A stretch of DNA of 64,000 nucleotides, taken from Cylindrospermum sp. NIES-4074 (GTDB lineage Bacteria; Cyanobacteriota; Cyanobacteriia; Cyanobacteriales; Nostocaceae). The DNA is taken from assembly GCA_003994795.1 (NCBI GenBank), contig AP018269.1, positions 6,475,687 through 6,539,686 of the forward strand. The letters are read 5' to 3'. Every line of letters starts with the position of its first letter. The first letter of the stretch is position 1. Positions 43,908 through 51,748 of the stretch are shown in pieces. The notes beneath the pieces were generated by a model, which saw only the letters and a program-made list of their open reading frames with translations, was not told the DNA's origin and searched no databases. The translations under genes and the position numbers were made by a program.

Positions 43908-44030
43908 ATGTTGCAACCCATAAGACAAATATTTTGGTGGCTGCTACTGCTAGGAATATTGACAATATTTATATTCCTGGGTTTAGGAAGTCTCCCATCC
44001 CAAACAGTGATTGCTGCTGTCAATCAGTGA
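43908..44030 (+). CDS. candidate 40-residue single-span membrane peptide
   Basis: ATG 43908 follows AGGAG by 9 bases. The product starts MLQPIRQIFWWLLLLGILTI and continues FIFLGLGSLPSQ to a stop at 44028-44030. Residues 9-27 form a hydrophobic helix with positive residues before it. It lies 117 bp after the universal stress protein on the same strand. No named family was recognised. The good ribosome binding site and membrane-like composition support it; its short length limits certainty. Confidence 0.45.
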   Translation: MLQPIRQIFWWLLLLGILTIFIFLGLGSLPSQTVIAAVNQ

Positions 44031-44079
44031 GAAGAAGCATCAGGAGAAATTCTTTATCACTTATAGCTAAAATTAGATA

Positions 44080-44244
44080 ATATTCTGTCCAGTTGAATAC
44101 TTATCATATTTGTGGGGGCTGGTAATGGGTAATAGAGATCAGGATTAGAGGATGAGAGGATTAACAGGATTTATTTGAGAATGATTAATATTAATCCTCA
44201 TCATCCTTTCATCCTTAAATCCTGATTAGTAATTGGTAATTATC
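44080..44244 (+). repeat. foldback repeat, copy 2
   Basis: The left end matches the element at 51475 (GTCCAGTTGAATACTTATCA, then GGCTGGTAAT). The interior is a long imperfect palindrome: ATCAGGATTAGAGGATGAGA (44137-) against TCATCCTTAAATCCTGAT (-44226), around TTAATATTAA. The right terminus present in the 51475 copy is missing; a heptamer repeat follows. Confidence 0.75.
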
Positions 44245-44267
44245 CCCCCAGTCCTCACACCCATACC

Positions 44268-44328
44268 CCACACCCCACACCCCATACCCCACACCCCATA
44301 CCCCACACCCCATACCCCACACCCCATT
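44268..44328. repeat. heptamer tandem repeat (CCCCAYA)
   Basis: About nine 7-mers alternating CCCCACA and CCCCATA, ending 11 bp before the minus-strand PsiE-like gene stop. Confidence 0.9.
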
Positions 44329-44338
44329 TTTAGAATTC

Positions 44339-44887
44339 TCAGACATCCTCTAGGGAAGTTTCAGATAATAATTGCGTTGTTCCTGCTAGTGTTTCAGGTT
44401 GGGTATTTGCGCTTTGTTCAAAAACACGAGACATCAAAGGTAAACAGACAAGAATTCCGGCTAAAACTATTAAAAATACAGATATTCCTAAAATTTGGTC
44501 ACGAGGGATTTCTAGGACACCACGTAAAATTACCTCTCGCAAAGCAGAAACGATAGTAATTTCCACTGCTGCTCCTACAGATATATGCTGTGCTTGTAGG
44601 TAATCAATTAATAAGCGAAACAACTCTACCAAAATCAAAATAAATAAAATATCAGATGTTACTTGCCTTAAATCTAGTGGCCGGACAAAAGATAAAAACA
44701 TATCTCCCAGCCGGATGAGCATCACAGCGAATAAACCAATACAGAGAGAAATAATAATAATATCTTGAAAAATTTCTAGATTACTGACAATTCTATCTCG
44801 CTTGAACCAACTATGTACTTCTATAAGTATCCGCTTTGGCATGGATTTTCCAAACAATGAGGGGGAGTACATTTCTATGATAGACAA
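44339..44887 (-). CDS. PsiE-family membrane protein
   Basis: 182 residues with four hydrophobic helices (about 43-65, 80-98, 108-126 and 133-152). The segment FRLLIDYLQAQHISVGAAVE is characteristic of the phosphate-starvation-inducible PsiE family. The biochemical role of PsiE is unknown. The ~30-residue C-terminal tail is polar (SANTQPETLAGTTQLLSETS). It stands alone between repeats; no Pho box was recognised upstream. Confidence 0.8.
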   Translation of the reverse strand: MSIIEMYSPSLFGKSMPKRILIEVHSWFKRDRIVSNLEIFQDIIIISLCIGLFAVMLIRLGDMFLSFVRPLDLRQVTSDILFILILVELFRLLIDYLQAQHISVGAAVEITIVSALREVILRGVLEIPRDQILGISVFLIVLAGILVCLPLMSRVFEQSANTQPETLAGTTQLLSETSLEDV

Positions 44888-45263
44888 TGCCAGTTAAACA
44901 ATTAAAAATTAAAAATTAAAAATTAAAACCTGTTTCTGATTCTGATTTAAACCCCGACTGTAGCAATATCCCGCAGGGTATGGGTATTAGACCTTCTTCT
45001 TTCTAGGTGAAAAAATTAGATTCAAATTTATAAATATTATTTTTGATATATATGTTACTAAATGGTGAAATAAATTCTAACTTTGTATTGGTTTCAACAA
45101 TTTCTCAGAGAATTTATGATTTTATTTTCCTGCTGTTTCAACTGGTCGAACAAGTCTTGAAGATAGTTTTCTAGTACCCATTGATCAGAGGGTCTATGGG
45201 TTTTTCAGCGTGCTTCGCTGTAAGGTAGCAATTTTTAAACAATACCTTTTTTATCAGTGAAAG
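44888..45263. other. gene-free spacer
   Basis: It holds a third A/T heptamer array (TTAAAAA unit, about 44898-44928), then AT-rich DNA without a supported gene or strong hairpin. Confidence 0.5.
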
Positions 45264-45650
45264 TTATTCGGCGTTTTGCACGCCGGCTTGCACAGGGTCA
45301 AAATTTTGAGGAAAATGGGTAGTGCTATCGCCATCTGCTTTTTCTAATTTTGCCCCTGTGATATCAGCATGACGGAGATCGGCAGAAATTAGCAAGGCTC
45401 CCCGAAGGTCAGCATCTCTGAGGTTAGCTTGACTCAAATCGGCAAAGCTAAGGTCACATCCTCTCAAATTCGCACCACTCAAGTTCGCTGCACTCAAGTC
45501 AGCATAACTGAAGTCACATCCTTTTAAGTCAACACCTGGCAGTGAAGCGTCGCTTAACTCCGCTTTACTAAAATCTCGCTGTCCCGCTGCATATCTCTCT
45601 ATGAGAGTAGCTGCGGTATTAATGGGCTGTTGAAAATTTACTTCAGACAT
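45264..45650 (-). CDS. short pentapeptide-repeat protein
   Basis: 128 residues. An N-terminal ~25-residue cap (TAATLIERYAAGQRDFSKAE) precedes about 15 pentapeptide units (ADLSAANLSGANLRGCDLSF) up to residue ~105, then a polar tail. No signal peptide. The cap (ERYAAGQRDFS) resembles that of the larger protein at 23414-24979 (EKYASGVLDFS). Function unknown. Confidence 0.8.
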   Translation of the reverse strand: MSEVNFQQPINTAATLIERYAAGQRDFSKAELSDASLPGVDLKGCDFSYADLSAANLSGANLRGCDLSFADLSQANLRDADLRGALLISADLRHADITGAKLEKADGDSTTHFPQNFDPVQAGVQNAE

Positions 45651-45832
45651 AAAACAGCCGATACCTTTTCGCTAACTACTGTAGGGGAATTTTTTATTGG
45701 TTATATTCCACCACACAAAATCATCATAAAACCGCTATTCCCCAAAATATACACAGTTGCAACATAAATTTGTGCGTTGGCGTAGCCTATCGTAGGTAAT
45801 CGCAAATTTAATAATTTTTCCAGATTTGGGCT

Positions 45833-45854
45833 TTCCTCACAAGTTCCTCAAATT
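45833..45854 (+). promoter_or_regulatory. TTCCTCA direct-repeat motif, copy 2 (upstream of the hydrogenase-protease operon)
   Basis: Identical to the 22-bp motif at 43091-43112, here 85 bp upstream of the gene at 45940 and in the same orientation as that gene. Confidence 0.6.
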
Positions 45855-45939
45855 TATGCCCTAATTTCAAACAAGGTGCCACCAAAGCCAACCTGGTTAA
45901 AATGGTATCCAGATAACAAGCACAAAGGAGGGCTAACTT

Positions 45940-47175
45940 ATGCCATCCCTGAATTTATTAGCTGTTTTCAATCCATCGCATTACTGGCGAGGCGGTTATG
46001 TTAGTATCCCCTGGAAAGAAATTACCCAAGAATTTCACATCTCACCAGAGGAACTCGTATTAAGCGACCTGCGCGATCTTTCACATACACCTATACCCGC
46101 GCAAATTGACCGAGTTGACCCTGAAGACCCTGACCGCGATACGCTGGTTTTTTCTTTGCCAAAGTTGATTCCCCCAACTTCAGAAGATGATGTCTTGGCT
46201 TCTGGTTTTGTGAGGGTTGACCGGGGTCAACCCATACCTCAAGGGGTGGGTGAAGCCTACCTAGAAGTGGTTTATGGGTCAGATGGACGAGAACGTGGCG
46301 TCAGACTTGTAAATAGCCGGTTGATTGTTTGGTTTAATTTAATACCAGCACCAGAAGACAATGGGCGCAACTGGTTTTCTGGTTCAGCTACAAGTGTACA
46401 GCTTGACCATTTAGAAATTCTCGATCCTTTTCGGTCAGTAAAGGGTGAATGGCTGGGTCAAGACCCAGACAAGCGTTGTTTGCAAGTAAGTGAATTACAA
46501 CTGCCTGGGCCTGCTTACCCGAAGTCGCCTTATTATCAAGTGTCTTTGTTCAATCATGCTTATCGACTGGTATCTCAATCGAGTGGCCCAGTACGCGCTA
46601 GCATCACCATTGCCTCAGAACCCTTTGACTATATGGGTGCAGACCCTGTTACAGGTCATAACCGCCATTTAGTATGCGAACTTTATCGCGTTATCAGTTT
46701 GTATGCTGGTGCAGACTACTTAATTGAAGAACTGTTTGTGAAGGGTAAACCCAAGAGTGAAGAAGACAGAATTGTCAACGGGCCGGAAATTGTCAATCTT
46801 CCCTTTGGACTGCACTACTTTAGCCAGATGAATTTGGGAAAAACTCAAGACATTGAGCAAGCGTTCTCTGTGCCTGATTGGTTTGCTATTGGCTCGACTG
46901 CACCCCCCTATGCAGCTTATGGCTTGGCGACAAATTTGCACATCGAATTAATGACCCATCCTTATCAGGGTAAACAAAATTGTTTCTTTTGGCAGTTGTT
47001 ACCTGGTAAGTCTGCAAAGTGTTTGCACTTGTTTATGCGCGGTCAACCAGAGGGGTTTGATAGTCGGGTAGGTCATTCTTGGTATGAGTTTATCTATAAC
47101 CCTCTTAGGGCGGAGATTTACCAAGATGTGGAAACGGAACATCAAGTTAGAAAGACCAAATTAGTTACTGCTTAA
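45940..47175 (+). CDS. unknown protein upstream of a hydrogenase maturation protease
   Basis: 411 residues, ATG after AGGAGGG. Rich in beta-strand-like segments and aromatic residues (NPSHYWRGGYVSIPWKEITQ, HSWYEFIYNPLRAEIYQDVE). No signal peptide, membrane helix or Cys cluster. No enzyme motif was recognised. It ends 13 bp before the protease gene, so the two form an operon; an unknown gene in this position is also reported upstream of hupW in Nostoc, as far as I recall. That makes a hydrogenase-related role possible, but this is inference. Confidence 0.75.
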   Translation: MPSLNLLAVFNPSHYWRGGYVSIPWKEITQEFHISPEELVLSDLRDLSHTPIPAQIDRVDPEDPDRDTLVFSLPKLIPPTSEDDVLASGFVRVDRGQPIPQGVGEAYLEVVYGSDGRERGVRLVNSRLIVWFNLIPAPEDNGRNWFSGSATSVQLDHLEILDPFRSVKGEWLGQDPDKRCLQVSELQLPGPAYPKSPYYQVSLFNHAYRLVSQSSGPVRASITIASEPFDYMGADPVTGHNRHLVCELYRVISLYAGADYLIEELFVKGKPKSEEDRIVNGPEIVNLPFGLHYFSQMNLGKTQDIEQAFSVPDWFAIGSTAPPYAAYGLATNLHIELMTHPYQGKQNCFFWQLLPGKSAKCLHLFMRGQPEGFDSRVGHSWYEFIYNPLRAEIYQDVETEHQVRKTKLVTA

Positions 47176-47188
47176 AGGAAAGTTAAAG

Positions 47189-47659
47189 ATGAAAGGAACT
47201 GTAATGGTGATTGGTTATGGTGATGACTTGCGTAGTGATGATGGCATTGGACAACGGGTAGCTAATGCTATTGAGTCTTGGCGGTTATCAACTGTACAAT
47301 CTTTGGCAGTTCACCAACTCACTCCTGAACTAGCGGCAACTTTGGCAAGTGCTGATTTGGCAATTTTTGTTGATGCCTCGACTAAGGCTGAAGCTGTTGA
47401 TGTGCAAGTGCGATCGCTTTTACCCCCAGTTACTCATCTTGTCAATGAACATCTGGCTGATCCGCGATCGCTTCTTGCTCTGACTCAATCCCTTTATGGT
47501 CATTGTCCCGCAGCTTGGTGGGTGACAATACCAGGCATTAATTTTGAATTTGGCGATCGCATCTCACCCACTGCTGAACAGGGAATTGCGATCGCCTTAG
47601 TCAAAATTATTCACATTCTTGACAAATGTAAAAATCTCTGGATGAAGTTGGATTTTTAA
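47189..47659 (+). CDS. hydrogenase maturation protease (HupW/HoxW family)
   Basis: 156 residues. The family signature near the start reads GYGDDLRSDDGIG, with Asp where most members have Asn. IFVDAS (Asp) and NEHLADP (His) supply the remaining likely nickel-sensing ligands. These endopeptidases cut the C-terminal extension of the NiFe-hydrogenase large subunit after nickel insertion. Length is normal. Whether it serves the uptake enzyme (HupL) or the bidirectional one (HoxH) cannot be decided from sequence alone; the operon context favours HupW. Confidence 0.8.
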   Translation: MKGTVMVIGYGDDLRSDDGIGQRVANAIESWRLSTVQSLAVHQLTPELAATLASADLAIFVDASTKAEAVDVQVRSLLPPVTHLVNEHLADPRSLLALTQSLYGHCPAAWWVTIPGINFEFGDRISPTAEQGIAIALVKIIHILDKCKNLWMKLDF

Positions 47660-47664
47660 CCAGA

Positions 47665-47768
47665 ATTGGGTAATGGGTAATGGGTGATGGGTAGTGGGTA
47701 ATGGGTAATGGGGCAGGGGAGCAAAAATAACTAATGACTAATGACTAATGACTAATGACTAATGACTA
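47665..47768. repeat. two heptamer arrays (GGGTAAT, then ACTAATG)
   Basis: About six GGGTAAT-type 7-mers (47668-47711) and, after a short spacer, five to six ACTAATG units (47730-47768). The last unit supplies the stop codon of the Rrf2 gene on the minus strand. Confidence 0.9.
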
Positions 47769-48203
47769 AATGTAATACATTAGTTCCTTACGTTCTTTGC
47801 TTGCTCGCCGCTCACAGAGGTCTTGAAGTGTATATTTTTGTAAAACTGCGTTAGCTGCTTGGCGTGCTTCTTGCCAAACATCTTGAATCACGTCACCATC
47901 TAGTGTTTGGGGATTCTGCTCTAAATTCGATACATCTGTATCTAACCCTTCCATACAATTCAAAGCATCCAACAGCGTGATTCTCCTGGGTTCTCGCGCC
48001 AGAACATAGCCGCCTTTAGCACCACGGATACTTTTGATTAAACCTCTACGCCTTAATGTTGCCAATAGTTGTTCTAAATAACGGTTTGGTATGTGTTGTA
48101 GTGCCGCTATCTCTCGTATTTGCAGGGGTTCTCCTCTAGAGTAGCAGGTTGCCAGTTCTAACAGAGCTAGGATTGCGTATTCTGATTTGTTAGAGAGTTC
48201 CAC
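47766..48203 (-). CDS. Rrf2-family transcriptional regulator without Fe-S cysteines
   Basis: 145 residues. Winged-helix N-terminus (SNKSEYAILALLELATCYSR, IREIAALQHIPNRYLEQLLA, KGGYVLAREPRRITLLDAL) typical of Rrf2. The [2Fe-2S]-binding trio of IscR is not present: only one Cys (ALNCMEG) falls in that region. It is therefore more like CymR-type members. Target genes unknown. Its stop codon lies in a heptamer repeat. Confidence 0.88.
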   Translation of the reverse strand: MELSNKSEYAILALLELATCYSRGEPLQIREIAALQHIPNRYLEQLLATLRRRGLIKSIRGAKGGYVLAREPRRITLLDALNCMEGLDTDVSNLEQNPQTLDGDVIQDVWQEARQAANAVLQKYTLQDLCERRASKERKELMYYI

Positions 48204-48405
48204 GGGAATAATGCTTTAAATTCTCACCTAAAGCCGTAAGGTTGCTGATCTTGTTTCTCTTAAATAGAAGCTGAAAAAATTTAAACTCAACTTTTACTTA
48301 CAGGTTAATTATAGTTTAAGCATGATCAACCATAGAATCAATTACTTTTATTTTTCAATTTAATAAAATAAAGTGATTAATGAGTCTAGGGGAGCGATGT
48401 AGCCG

Positions 48406-48858
48406 TTAACTGTGGGAGGAAGTTAGTTGTTGTGGCGAATTGATATCCCGGAATGATTTTCGCATCCATTGAAAAGCAACAAAATTTAATACTAACCCAA
48501 TTAAGAATAACAGTACCATTAAAGCAATTTGATACCAAAGAATTGGTTTAACCAATAAGTCAGCGATTAGATGCAGCAAATTCATCACGCTATAAAAAAC
48601 AGTTAAGCCAAAATGAGTCACTCTGTAGCGACGGGAATTTGTGAAAGCTGTAGCAATTATTGCCAAAATTGGTAGCACAAAAAAACCCAACATCAACCAC
48701 ATAATTCCGCCAATATCGTTGATTGACGTGGCTTTTTGAGATTCAATCACGTTCAAACCGTGAAAAAGTGGCATTAAACTCAGTTGGGTATGAAATAGTA
48801 TTCCTAGTAAAAATACTATCCACAGGGCAATAATTTTTTCTCGATAATTAATGTTCAT
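48406..48858 (-). CDS. four-helix membrane protein, function unknown
   Basis: 150 residues with four hydrophobic helices (about 10-30, 50-72, 84-103 and 110-132). His residues occur in or near helices (LFHTQLSLMPLFHGL, MNLLHLIADL). No family was recognised. It starts 34 bp after the adenosine-specific kinase-like gene ends, so it is probably in the same operon. Confidence 0.7.
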   Translation of the reverse strand: MNINYREKIIALWIVFLLGILFHTQLSLMPLFHGLNVIESQKATSINDIGGIMWLMLGFFVLPILAIIATAFTNSRRYRVTHFGLTVFYSVMNLLHLIADLLVKPILWYQIALMVLLFLIGLVLNFVAFQWMRKSFRDINSPQQLTSSHS

Positions 48859-48892
48859 ATTCTCCAGCCAACTCCTTTATGAGGCGAAAAAT

Positions 48893-49375
48893 TTAAAGCT
48901 TGTAACCAATTCGGCGCAGTAACTGTTGACGCGCTTTCACGTCTTCATTACCTTCTATTCCCTTGGGTGAAAATCCATCAATAACGCCAAGAATCCCGCA
49001 ACCTTGTGCAGTTTGGGCGAGAATTACCTCCACTGGGTTAGCTGTAGCGCAATAAATCGTGCAGACTTCTGGACATTGCTTGATAGCATTGAGGAAGTTG
49101 ATGGGATATGCCTCTTTGAGTAAGATTATAAAACTATGACCTGCGGCGATCGCTTCCGCATTTTGTGTGGCAGCTGCTTGTAACAGGCTATCATTACCGG
49201 CAGTTCTGATTAAACAAGCGCCTGATGCTTCACAAAAGGCGATCGCAAATTTCACCTGTGAAGATGTCCCCACCATAATTTCATAGAGGTCTTCTACAGT
49301 TTTGATAAAGTGGGTTTGTCCCAAAATCAGGTTAGAACCTTCAGGAATTTGTAGTGCAACTGACTTGAGTTCCAT
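48893..49375 (-). CDS. adenosine-specific kinase family protein
   Basis: 160 residues. ILGQTHFIKTVEDLYEIMVG, FAIAFCEASGACLIRTAGND, AGHSFIILLKEAYPINFLNA and CATANPVEVILAQTAQGCGI are hallmarks of the small adenosine-binding family (DUF355) known from archaea and bacteria. Members are reported to use adenosine as a substrate; the physiological role here is unknown. Length is typical. It heads a probable operon with the following membrane protein. Confidence 0.8.
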   Translation of the reverse strand: MELKSVALQIPEGSNLILGQTHFIKTVEDLYEIMVGTSSQVKFAIAFCEASGACLIRTAGNDSLLQAAATQNAEAIAAGHSFIILLKEAYPINFLNAIKQCPEVCTIYCATANPVEVILAQTAQGCGILGVIDGFSPKGIEGNEDVKARQQLLRRIGYKL

Positions 49376-49591
49376 ATTTTTTGCCTCAAAGTGCAGAACT
49401 CAACAAAACAAAGTTGTGATGCAACTATTGTAAACTACCCCTCTGGTAAACCTCTGTAGCAAGTGGCGTAGATTTAGGGGGATCTATGGGGATATTGATT
49501 TTGTATAGATAGGTGTGTACACGATCCTCTTTTTTTGGCTAAGGTATTGTGATCAGAGCATTAATTTCAGCTGGCACGGTCATGATGTCGT

Positions 49592-50560
49592 TCACCAAGA
49601 ATCCGGAAGAGACAGGTTCATTACCTTCTGAATGACCTTGAGAAATTGACGTAGAACAATGGACGAATCTTCTTGTCGCCAAACTACAGCAATCTGCCGA
49701 TTTAGGGGTGCATTTTGGAGTGCTCGATAAACGACTCCTTCACGGTGTAGCGTTTGAACATGGTTGGGTAAGATAGACACGCCAACGCCTGCTGCAACTA
49801 AGCTCAACAGTGCGACAACTCCAGTTGCTGTGACAGTTTGATTGATTTTCGGTTCAAAGCCAGCCTCCCGACAAAGAGTGACAACCTTTTCATAGAAGGG
49901 CAATACATCAAGAGAAGGTAAGATGATCGCATCGTCTGCTAGTGCTTTTAGAGAAATTTTAGTTTGGTTAGCAAGGGCGTGGGTAGTTGGCAACGCGACA
50001 ATGAAATACTCCTCAAGAATGGGTTGAAAACTCAAGGACGGATCATTCTGCTCAAAGCTGGGAGAGCGTTGAAATATCACGTCTAATTGATGGTGTTTGA
50101 GCATCTGAATCTGCTGCTGAAGCGTGACTTCATTCAGTTCTAGCGCCACCTTTGGAAACTGTTGCTGAAACTCTTGCACTATCTCAGGCAGAATCGTGTT
50201 GGCAATAGAATTGTTCATGCCGATGATTAAACGCCCTATTTCACCCTGACTGGCTTGTCGTGCATGAAAAACCGCTCGCTCAAGATGAATTAATGCTTGC
50301 TCGGCTTCTATCAGAAAAGCTTGACCCGCTTCAGTTAGCTCAATTGGACGTTTGCTGCGATCAAACAGCTTTACTGCCAATGTTTTTTGATCGGTACTCA
50401 GCAATTCTTCAAGGGCCTGAATTCTCTGGCTGAGAGGGGGTTGCTTAATTCCTAAACGCTTTGCTGCCTCGCTGAAATTGTTGCCAGCCTGCACCACTGC
50501 AATGAAGTAGCAAATCTGTCGAAGCTCAAACTGGCTAAGATGCTGGAAGTTCATATCCAT
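49592..50560 (-). CDS. LysR-family transcriptional regulator
   Basis: 322 residues. Winged helix-turn-helix at about 12-75 (FIAVVQAGNNFSEAAKRLGI, QPPLSQRIQALEELL), then the periplasmic-binding-protein-like effector domain (ANTILPEIVQEFQQQFPKVA; VAAGVGVSILP). It is transcribed divergently from the DUF3865 gene, the classical arrangement in which a LysR regulator controls its neighbour. The effector is unknown. GCATA/TATGC half-sites lie between the genes. Confidence 0.9.
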   Translation of the reverse strand: MDMNFQHLSQFELRQICYFIAVVQAGNNFSEAAKRLGIKQPPLSQRIQALEELLSTDQKTLAVKLFDRSKRPIELTEAGQAFLIEAEQALIHLERAVFHARQASQGEIGRLIIGMNNSIANTILPEIVQEFQQQFPKVALELNEVTLQQQIQMLKHHQLDVIFQRSPSFEQNDPSLSFQPILEEYFIVALPTTHALANQTKISLKALADDAIILPSLDVLPFYEKVVTLCREAGFEPKINQTVTATGVVALLSLVAAGVGVSILPNHVQTLHREGVVYRALQNAPLNRQIAVVWRQEDSSIVLRQFLKVIQKVMNLSLPDSW

Positions 50561-50578
50561 CCTTAACTATATTCTTAA

Positions 50579-50614
50579 GCATATTTTGTTATGCACTTCT
50601 TATCTCATAGCATA
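50579..50614. promoter_or_regulatory. candidate LysR operator in divergent promoter
   Basis: GCATA (50579-50583) and TATGC (50590-50594) form an inverted repeat with a 6-bp gap, and a further GCATA lies at 50610-50614. Position between the divergent LysR and DUF3865 genes fits a regulator binding region. Confidence 0.45.
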
Positions 50615-50710
50615 TAAAAACTAGCTTTTCAGGCATAGATACGCACTCGATTCAAGTGCTGTACCTTTGACCTCTGTGGCAAGATAACGCCTACTCTAAA
50701 GGAGAATTTT

Positions 50711-51472
50711 ATGAAGGTAAGTTCAGCGATCGCCACTACATCAAGTCGTCTAAATCGGGAAATTGAATTACCACCTGAAGTCGAAGCGCAAAAGCAAGCA
50801 ATTAGTGAAAGAACAATTAACTACTGTAACGAATCGCTAGATCGCAGCCGCTTTTTCAACCTGCTTAAAGACGGAGAAATCACCCCGTCCATCATGCAAT
50901 ATACCTTTTTACAGTACCAACTTTGGCGGGATCGTCTGCATCAGTGGTTTGGATTATGTATCGTCAAAGCAGGAAGTTGCACTGACCCAGATCAGAAAGC
51001 AGCAATCATGTCTCTAGCCGATCACACATTCACAGACTTGCAGGATGGTCATAGTGAGATGTATTTGGAATTTATCCACGATCTGGGAATTGGCGATGCT
51101 GAAATCAAGGCATCTCGTCGGAGTCCGTCTACAGTATCGTATGAGCGCTCATTCTTTAACGATTTCGGCTATGAAACAGATAACTTTTACGAAGCACTTG
51201 CGACTCTTAGCGGAAGAGAGCTATGCGTTTCTGTACGCAATGAAAGAATTCTTCAGTATTATTTTGATGCGCGCAGCATGAAGCACCCCACCTGGCTAGC
51301 GTTGCACGCGGAATTAGAGGTTGAGCATTTTCATGATGCCATTCGTCCAGCACTGACACGCTACGCTTTTAATTCAGCGAAGATTGCCGATTTGATGAAG
51401 GCAGTTGAGCGGGGGATCGACCGACATGTGCAATATTTCGATGAGATGCTGCATGAATACGAATCCCAGTAG
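50711..51472 (+). CDS. CADD-like/heme-oxygenase-fold protein (DUF3865)
   Basis: 253 residues, ATG after AAAGGAG. All-helical TenA/heme-oxygenase fold. Candidate metal ligands appear in FTDLQDGHSEMYLEF (about 105-120) and LHAELEVEHFHDAI (about 198-211), the E-x3-H-type helix of diiron oxidases. A CADD-like Nostoc protein of this family (DUF3865) has a known crystal structure but no assigned function. Chlamydia CADD makes p-aminobenzoate from its own tyrosine. The divergent LysR regulator suggests it is induced by a metabolite. It is a distant relative of the protein at 12094-12792. Confidence 0.75.
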   Translation: MKVSSAIATTSSRLNREIELPPEVEAQKQAISERTINYCNESLDRSRFFNLLKDGEITPSIMQYTFLQYQLWRDRLHQWFGLCIVKAGSCTDPDQKAAIMSLADHTFTDLQDGHSEMYLEFIHDLGIGDAEIKASRRSPSTVSYERSFFNDFGYETDNFYEALATLSGRELCVSVRNERILQYYFDARSMKHPTWLALHAELEVEHFHDAIRPALTRYAFNSAKIADLMKAVERGIDRHVQYFDEMLHEYESQ

Positions 51473-51474
51473 TT

Positions 51475-51615
51475 ATATCATGTCCGGTTGAATACTTATC
51501 ATATCTGTGAGGGCTGGTAATGAGTAATTGGTAATTGGTAATTGGTAATGGTAATTGGGAAACAGCAATTACCAACAAGTCCAAACTTATTACAAGTAAT
51601 TAACCGGACTTGATA
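51475..51615. repeat. foldback repeat, copy 3 (both termini present)
   Basis: Left end ATATCATGTCCGGTTGAATA (51475-51494) and, inverted, right end ATATCAAGTCCGGTTAATTA (51615 back to 51596) are long imperfect inverted repeats, extending about 45 bp inward to GGTAAT. The interior is TAATTGG heptamers. It starts 3 bp after the DUF3865 stop codon and may act as its terminator. Confidence 0.8.
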
Positions 51616-51748
51616 TTATCAGAAAATCTTAAAAAAGTAATGATCAACTGTAGGTGTGAACAAAGTACTAGGTTGCATCAATGCGAGTCTCCATGACTTC
51701 GAGAATGCCAACATTTTTCACTAACCGAGTATGAATGAACAACACATA

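Noticed and set aside
43847-44080. 77-residue open frame after the universal stress protein
   Set aside because: It overlaps the better supported 40-residue membrane peptide in another frame, and its composition is not protein-like.
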